DNA of 64,000 nucleotides from Centrapalus pauciflorus (lineage: Eukaryota; Streptophyta; Magnoliopsida; Asterales; Asteraceae): assembly GCA_020465985.1 (NCBI GenBank), contig JAANYP010007939.1, positions 1 through 64,000 on the forward strand, given 5' to 3'. Shown one piece after another: positions 59,510-64,000 of this stretch (position 1 is its first letter; each line of letters begins with the position of its first letter). The translations under genes and the position numbers were made by a program. A model generated the notes under the pieces. The model saw nothing but the letters and a program-made list of their open reading frames with translations. It had not been told where the DNA came from and searched no databases.

Positions 59510-61144
59510 ATTCTAGTGCTAGCGGTTCTTTTACTTATTTGCACGCCAATTGCCTAAGTCTCCTACAAAGCTCTCTGCCGTTCTTGATTTTGAGACAACC
59601 AGTAATCATTTTGTTATGGCTAATTCCTTCTACCATAACTATACTTTAATTGTTAACGATATCGTTTTCAATCTTGACCTTATCCCCATTCCCCTAAAAG
59701 ACTTTGATGTCATCATCAGTATGGATTGGTTGGTGAACAACGAGGCTATAATTGTCTGCGATCAAAGACTAATCAAAATCAAGTCATCAGACAGACATGT
59801 ACATGAAATCAAGGGTGATAAACGTGAAGGTGCTCACTGCTTCATTTCAGTTGATAAAGCTTGTAATACAGGATATGTCAAAGCAATTGCAAGAACTATT
59901 GGAGAAAGGTTTTATCAGACCTGTTCGTCTCCGTGGGATGCACCGAATCTGTTCGTTAAGAAGAAAGATGGAACCCTTTGTATGTGCATCGACTACCGAG
60001 AGTTGAACAAAGTGATAATAAAAATCAAGTATCCTCTTGCAATAATTGATGATTGGTTTGATCATTTACAGGGAGCAAGCTACTTCTCAAAGATTGATCT
60101 ACGTTTTGGGTATAATCAGTTAAAGGTAAAAGAAGAGGATGTCCCGAAGACAGCTTTCCGTACGAGGCATGGTCATTACGAATTTCGGGTAATGCCATTC
60201 AGTCTAACCAATGCACCGGCCACATTCATGGATCTCATGAATCACGTGTGCAGACCAGTGTTGGACTAATCAGCTATCATTTTCATGGATGATATTCTAA
60301 TATACTCCAAGACAGAAGCTAATCATTCCATTCATTTGCGTGAGTTGCTAGAGTTGCTGAGAAAAGAAAGACTCTACGCAAAGTTTTCAAAATATGAATT
60401 CTGGCTCCGACAGGTAATCTACATTTCAGTCTTGAGTGATACTTAAGTGATCGTTGTTTCTATAAAACTTGAGATTCTACTTTGTTATCTTTATATATTC
60501 AAATCATTGTTCATGTCATATCTGGCGGAGGGATTTTTGTTGAGCCATCAAATGTTGAGGCTGTACAAAATCGGCAAGAGCCTCACAATGCTTTTGATAT
60601 CAGAAGTTTCTTTGGATTGGTTGGTTACTACTGTCGATTCATAAAGGCCTTCTCGAAAATTGATGTACCACTAAAAATGTTATAATGAAAGAATACTCCT
60701 TTCGTATGGTCTGACAAAAAGCAAAGCCTTTGCTATTCTAAAACAGAACCTTGTCCAAGCGCCAATCCTAGCCTTACCAGAAGGCAATGAGGACTTCATA
60801 GTCTACAGTGATGCATCTGGTAATGGCTTAGGATGTGTACTCATGCAAAAGGGAGAAGTCATTGCCTACGCTTCAAGGCAATTAAAGGACTACAATAAAA
60901 GTGCGCTGACTCATGTTCTTGAGATAGTTGCTATCATCTTTGCACTTAAAATCTGGCATCATTATCTATTTGGTACTGTGTGTCAGCTCTATATTGACCA
61001 CAAAAGTCTGAAGTCCCTGTTCTCTCAAAAGGATCTGAACATGAAATAGAGACGGTCCTTGGAACTAATCAAGGACTATGACTGTGAGATCCTATACCAT
61101 CCCGGCATGGTGAATGTGGTCGCAGATACGTTGAGTAGAAAGTG
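59510..61144 (+). pseudogene. Decayed Ty3/gypsy pol (protease-RT-RNase H)
   Basis: A 239-codon open piece (59550-60269) covers the protease end (IISMDWLV) and the RT fingers and palm (DYRELNKV, FSKIDLRFGYNQLKV, TAFRTRHGHYEF, TNAPATFMDLMN). After a stop, the catalytic FMDDILIYSK follows at about 60280, then a connection region (GYYCRFIKAFSKI, about 60620-60665), RNase H with IVYSDASGNGLG near 60800 and DHKSLKSLFSQ near 61000, and finally VVADTLSRK with a stop at 61142. Several stops and frame changes and a deletion before the RT make it dead. Integrase is absent. Confidence 0.9.
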
Positions 61145-61482
61145 AACAGTGTTGTGAGTTTAAATGCGTGTCTCAGGGAGTTAGAATATTGGGCAGCCAG
61201 CTCCAGAGTAGAAGTAGGGATCAGCAGCTACTACCGAGGGTTCTTGCGTCATATTAACTATATGTTAACGTCACCACTTTTGGGGGACTACATGTATCCA
61301 TCTTTGGCGTATATGTACAGCTGGGTGTTATTAGCTAAACAGAGTTGTTTGTGTTGTATTAAAGTTTTTAATTATTAGTGTTTATGTAAACCTCTAACAT
61401 TGTGAGACTATCATTATATGTGTCATTGCCACTTGTGTATTATAAATGACATGGAATTTAGCTAGATTTCGAGGGTGTTATA
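61145..61482 (+). repeat. LTR 3' portion of gypsy element C
   Basis: Ends GAGGGTGTTATA. About 200 bp align well by eye with 62490-62701. The 5' side is cut at the end of the preceding pol. A primer-site variant (TGATATCAGAGC, one base off the usual) follows at 61486-61497. Confidence 0.75.
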
Positions 61483-62470
61483 TCATGATATCAGAGCTAG
61501 TGGTTTGAGGGATTTGAGTATCACTAGAGGAGGCTTGAACTTAAACCGAGTGTACGGATCCTTGGGAATCATAACGATTACTAGTGGATTTAACAGACCT
61601 AGCTTACTGTATGACGCTAGGTGATATATGTTTTGATTGCATGTGATTTTTTTAACTTGTGCAGGTTACTATGGATAAAGAGGGAAATGGTTCCGGGGCA
61701 GAGAAACCAGTAGGCGATTTTATGTTCGCAAGTCTGATCTGCTGGATAATCTTACATAGTTCTTCGGTGCCCAGGGTATGGGTCAGGGTACATGTAAGGA
61801 TGTTGGGACCGGCTTCGATACGGGTAATTTGGTTACTAGGATAGACACCAGGTCAGATGCTTCATTATCCACATCGTAGAGAGGAGGTTCCTTTAATGAC
61901 TACACGACATGTTCGCCACCAGAGTTCAGGGGCGGAAGGAGCCAAGGTGCCTTTAGCCTGGGAACGTGATGGCGAGTCTGCTTTTTTGGCGGAACACGTG
62001 GACCCAAAGAATATGATAGGGTATGTCACATATCTATCGAGGGGTGAGGCTTCCTAGTAGTGAGAGTCGATTGAATCTTTGATATCAGCTTCTCGAGCTT
62101 ACATCATGACTTAGGAACAGTTCAAGGCTGTGTTTGAGATACAGTATACACCTCGGGATGAGCAGAAAGGGATGGAGTGTTGATTACTTCATCTCTAACA
62201 GGGAGACATGTTTGTACAATAGCATGTGGATCGATTTAATGAGTATTATTAGTTTGCACCCCAGCATGCAGATATAGAGATGAGGAAGGTTGATGCCTTC
62301 ATTGATGGATTGAGACCCAATATTCGAGAGTTCTTGGGTCTCCACAGTACTACCATATTTTCTATAGCCTAGAAGATGGCCCGCATGAGAGAGCGGGAGA
62401 TTGAGAAACAGCAGAGCAGCCACCGACTCAGAGATAGCGCATGGGGACAGCTGATCAGCCCTCAAGATAG
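61483..62470 (+). pseudogene. Decayed gag of gypsy element C
   Basis: After the primer site a start-like stretch appears near 61670 (MDKEGNGSG), then a broken Gag domain from about 62100: EQFKAVFEIQYTPRDEQK, then VDAFIDGLRPNIREFLGL, then ARMREREIEKQ. Several stops and frame changes. No zinc knuckle and no pol remain before the next LTR piece. The minus-strand open frame over 62184-62465 is a shadow. Confidence 0.8.
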
Positions 62471-62701
62471 ACAGAGTTGTTTATGTTGTATTAAACTTTG
62501 GGGGACTTTATGTATCCGTCTTTTGTTTATATGTGCAGTTGGGTGTTATTAGATAAACAAAGTTGTTTGTGTTCTATTAAATTTTTTTATTTAACAGTGT
62601 TTATGTAAACCTCTGGCATTGTGAGACGGTCATTATATGCATCATTGTCATTTGTGTATTGTAAATGACGTGACATTTAGCCGGATTTCGAGGGTGTTAC
62701 A
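62471..62701 (+). repeat. LTR 3' portion of gypsy element C, second copy
   Basis: Ends GAGGGTGTTACA at 62701. Similar to 61265-61482 with roughly one difference per six bases by eye, so the element is old. It lacks the LTR start. Confidence 0.75.
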
Positions 62702-64000
62702 CCAAGAAGTTAAAAACTTTTTCATTTAGTACTTGTCTAACATTATTACAGAACACTTATCATTTATTAGCAGACTTTTTTAAAAACTTTCTATCAACTG
62801 AATTTTCCAAAACTTTCTTTCTCCACACTTTCTTTTCAACGGAAACAGACATCTTAAAAACTTTTTCCTTCTTGGGCTCCTTCTTTTGCCAAAATTTTTG
62901 ACCACATTTCACAGAATAATCTGGCATAGAAGAAACACTTAAGTTAGTACAATGAGACTGGGAATAATTTGATTGCTTGTACTTACCACTTTTGGAACTT
63001 GAACCTTTGGAATTTGTGACTTTAGGTTCAAAAACCTTCGAATTTGAAAACATTCCAATTGAATGGACAAAAGGAATTAAAACAACGTTTTCTTTTAACT
63101 TTTGTTGAAATACAGTTTTGTCCTTTGCTTTTGAAAGTGATGATGTAACTATATCAACTTTAGATGCAGTAGATTTTTTTTTCAAAATTTCTATTTTTGC
63201 ATCTTCATCTTTAAAAGTTACCTCTGATTTTAAAGGATTTACAAACTCATCAATTTTTACAAAAAAAATTAATCAAGAGGATAATTTTTCAGCGTTCATA
63301 AACATATCAAAATCCTCTTCAAAATTAATGTTTTCAGTAAGAGCTGAATTTGTTGATTCAGAACATTTCTAAATTGATTGAGACACTGTCTGAGTCTTTT
63401 CTTCAAGTTGATTTCTAAATCTTGAATTACAGCTCGGAATTTATTTCTTTCCTCATCAAAATCTTTTATCTTGAATTTAAGATCAGAAACCATCTTTTCA
63501 AGAATTGAAATTGGAACATAAACCATGTGATTTAGAGAGTGAGGAGCTGTAAGATCTTGATCGGAATAAGTCTAATAAAGTTCTTCAGCTTTTGGTTTAT
63601 TTTACATAATTGTCATTAAGAAGGTCATAGTCCAAAGGCAGTTGCATTTTGTAAATTATTATTCTTTTCTAATTTTCTCCTGCTTCAACTTCCCCAGAAG
63701 CTTTAACAAAAACCATTTTCAAACCTAAATTCATATATTTGGTATCATACAGTGTAGGTATATTTGAAACTGCTTTTCTCAGGTAATGAAGATTTTTACA
63801 ACCAATTCTAGCTTTAGAATTATAAATTTTTGTTTCTTTTCGTTGTTTCCAATGAATTGGTTGATCAGTTTGACCCCTTCTCAGAAAACCATCTTCTAAA
63901 ATTTTGATTCTAGAATGAAGTTCAGTTCGCTTAGCAAAACTGGATTTATATTTCACAGAATTATTAGCACTCTCTAATTCTGCTAACTTAACTTTCTCAA
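62702..64000 (-). pseudogene. Gag and gag-pol linker of a copia element, frameshifted, running off the right edge
   Basis: Three minus-strand open pieces, 63956-63669, 63526-63296 and 63185-62760, are in order but in broken frames. The first has a basic region with PTLYDTKYMNLG and ends in acidic residues; the second is heptad-rich and coiled-coil-like (ILEKMVSDLKFKIKDF); the third is a Lys/Ser-rich linker with FKMSVSVEKK. Layout and composition fit the long Gag/linker of SIRE-type copia elements, but no zinc knuckle or protease is inside the window. Not close to E1 Gag in sequence. Assignment is by character rather than by catalytic motif. Confidence 0.5.

Noticed and set aside
62184..62465. 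93-codon minus-strand open frame
   Set aside because: It is antisense to a recognisable, broken gypsy gag on the plus strand.

Overview
This is a gene-poor, repeat-dominated stretch of a plant nuclear genome. The evidence is Ty3/gypsy chromoviruses and SIRE-type Ty1/copia elements with iMet-tRNA primer sites, CACTA-like DNA transposon ends, long AT microsatellites, plant-style TATA boxes in LTRs and a pentatricopeptide-repeat (PPR) gene fragment. The integrase C-terminus at 31548-31913 and the extra ORF behind copia pol remind me of asterid (Asteraceae-like) elements, but that is only an impression from memory. I see no intact host gene, tRNA, rRNA or CRISPR array.

Layout. (1) 1-22752: a satellite of about 300 bp units (about 17.4 kb) that runs off the left edge. 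At 22753-23037 it grades into a sequence ending like a CACTA transposon terminus, with the same GTGAC/GTCAC motifs. (2) 10518-15860: a 5'-truncated, internally deleted Ty3/gypsy chromovirus inserted in the satellite; its gag is open. (3) 23038-25131: anonymous sequence, a cluster of short palindromes, and the LTR end of a minus-strand copia element. (4) 25132-32721: the 3' LTR and integrase remains of a minus-strand gypsy element. The LTR is split by a 3.9 kb CACTA-like element carrying a PPR fragment. (5) 32722-54905: three pieces of one copia family. E1 (32722-46366) is nearly full length, with gag, pol and a 1026-aa third ORF. E2 (46367-52423) shares E1's right LTR and keeps only the pol tail, a broken ORF3 and an LTR. 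E3 (52424-54905) lies inverted and has lost pol. (6) 54906-62701: copia and gypsy fragments, including a chromodomain tail with its 3' LTR (57733-59162), a decayed gypsy pol (59510-61144) and a decayed gag between LTR fragments. (7) 62702-64000: a frameshifted minus-strand copia gag/linker running off the right edge.

The most interesting material is in two places. The satellite appears to have grown from the dyad-rich subterminal region of a CACTA-like transposon. The copia family has an ORF3 with a clear purifying-selection signature: 74 consecutive codons carry 33 synonymous and no amino-acid differences between E1 and E2. Its non-coding parts are also highly patterned: a TTCGAATCTG motif confined to untranslated regions, a triple hairpin between pol and ORF3, a 44-bp dyad in every LTR, and a conserved splice-acceptor-like site in front of ORF3. 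All alignments and counts here were made by eye.
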